Below, piece by piece: positions 5,805 to 6,325 of a stretch of DNA of 6,325 nt. Position 1 is the stretch's first letter. Every line of letters starts with the position of its first letter. A program made the translations under genes and the position numbers. The stretch covers positions 1 through 6,325 of the forward strand of contig JAJRTK010000275.1 of NCBI GenBank assembly GCA_024278345.1. The letters are read 5' to 3'. Origin of the DNA: a bacterium. GTDB taxonomy: Bacteria; CSSED10-310; JAJRTK01. The notes under the pieces were generated by a model. The model did no database searches, had not been told where the DNA came from, and saw only the letters and a program-made list of their open reading frames with translations.

Positions 5805-6325
5805 GTGGAACCCCGGAATGACGAAAAACCTGCCGACGTTCCGTTCACCACGCCACCGGGTCAGGGTGGCTCGGATTCCCCGGACACGGTGCCGCCCTCT
5901 CTGAGCAGTTCGATGGAGTCGGCCCCGGTTGTGGAAGGGAATCGGGCATTCTCCGAAGGGTCGGAGCCTTTTGAGGGGCCGCTGGACTCGAGCCTCTTGG
6001 GGGAAGCGGATATGGAGAATCCGCCGGTGGGCCTTTCGGATGAGGATGTTGCGGAGTCTCCTAGGCAGGAGGGAGTTCTATCTTCTTCCGCCGTGTCCCA
6101 ATCCCAGGAGCCGCCCGCGGAGGACTTGGAGGGCCCGGCCGGGCCGCCAACGCCTGAAACGTCCGCGTTCACGGGATTGACCGGACAAGCTCCGGGCGAC
6201 CCGAGCCCGGAGGTAACGCCTGAAACGTCCGCGTTCACGGGATTGACGGGACAAGCTCCAGGCGACCCGAGCCCGGAGGTAACGCCTGAAACGTCCGCGT
6301 TCACGGGATTGACGGGACAAGCTCC
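5805..6325 (+). CDS. Pro/Glu/Ser-rich repeat protein (N-terminus only, unrecognised)
   Basis: An open frame from GTG 5805 to the right edge, 173 codons with no stop. It begins MEPRNDEKPADVPFTTPPGQ. Residues 1-115 are rich in Pro, Glu, Asp, Ser and Gly with few hydrophobic or basic residues, so likely disordered. From residue 116 a 22-residue unit repeats: TPETSAFTGLTGQAP then GDPSPEV, seen twice in full and a third time to the edge. No signal peptide or membrane segment is visible. The frame is supported by the ribosome site, the upstream promoter, and only synonymous differences between repeat copies. I do not recognise the family; the 'xxFTxLxxxAP' core vaguely recalls FT-containing linker motifs in some environmental bacterial proteins, which is weak. 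The folded part, if any, lies beyond the window. It is transcribed divergently from the Nudix gene. Confidence 0.72.
   Translation, partial: MEPRNDEKPADVPFTTPPGQGGSDSPDTVPPSLSSSMESAPVVEGNRAFSEGSEPFEGPLDSSLLGEADMENPPVGLSDEDVAESPRQEGVLSSSAVSQSQEPPAEDLEGPAGPPTPETSAFTGLTGQAPGDPSPEVTPETSAFTGLTGQAPGDPSPEVTPETSAFTGLTGQA
6150..6325 (+). repeat. 66-bp in-frame tandem repeat, 2.67 copies in the window
   Basis: Units at 6150-6215, 6216-6281 and 6282-6325 (cut by the edge). Units 1 and 2 differ at two bases only: C6182 against G6248 (ACC/ACG, Thr) and G6194 against A6260 (CCG/CCA, Pro), both synonymous in the coding frame. Unit 3 matches unit 2 over all 44 visible bases. The 66-base period equals 22 codons, so the array keeps the frame whatever the copy number. 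The same repetition opens long false frames on the minus strand. Confidence 0.95.

Noticed and set aside
5861-6304. 147- and 80-codon minus-strand frames over the repeat array
   Set aside because: They are antisense to the plus-strand repeat gene. A 66-base repeat stays open in any frame that lacks a stop in one unit, so their length is not evidence of coding.
6150-6325. CRISPR-like direct repeats
   Set aside because: The units are contiguous with no unique spacers, keep the reading frame and differ only silently; this is a coding tandem repeat.

Overview
The window looks like an ordinary stretch of a GC-rich bacterial chromosome. The organism is probably Gram-negative: two proteins have signal peptides, and one of them looks like the start of an outer-membrane beta-barrel protein. 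The gene mix (a large LarA-like DUF2088 protein, a DUF1343/NamZ protein, a TPR protein ending in aspartyl-protease-like folds, and a Pro/Glu/Ser-rich repeat protein) would fit Acidobacteriota or a similar environmental lineage. This is a weak inference; no rRNA or marker gene is present. I see no tRNA, rRNA, CRISPR array, transposase or phage gene.

Layout. Five to six genes run leftward on the minus strand and one runs rightward at the right edge. From right to left on the minus strand: a Nudix hydrolase of the CoA-pyrophosphatase type (4984-5643); a DUF1343/NamZ-type exo-N-acetylmuramidase homologue without a signal peptide (3659-4828); a 360-base spacer with a candidate promoter and a 20-base palindrome; a secreted TPR protein with two degenerate retropepsin-like domains (1730-3298); a possible 46-residue membrane microprotein (1514-1654); a LarA-like DUF2088 protein (226-1497); and the first 44 residues of an exported protein that runs off the left edge (1-133). 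On the plus strand a divergent gene starts at a GTG (5805), runs off the right edge, and ends in the window inside a 66-bp in-frame tandem repeat.

The genes do not form an obvious single pathway. The Nudix and NamZ-like genes could be co-transcribed and both fit turnover or salvage (CoA, and possibly cell-wall sugars). The TPR/pseudo-protease gene, the small ORF and the LarA-like gene could form a second unit. The most unusual items are the tandem protease-like domains with damaged catalytic motifs, and the repeat gene at the right edge. The latter has an A7 tract just before its start that would join it to an upstream ATG if it shifted by one base. Nothing here clearly shows a complete new system.
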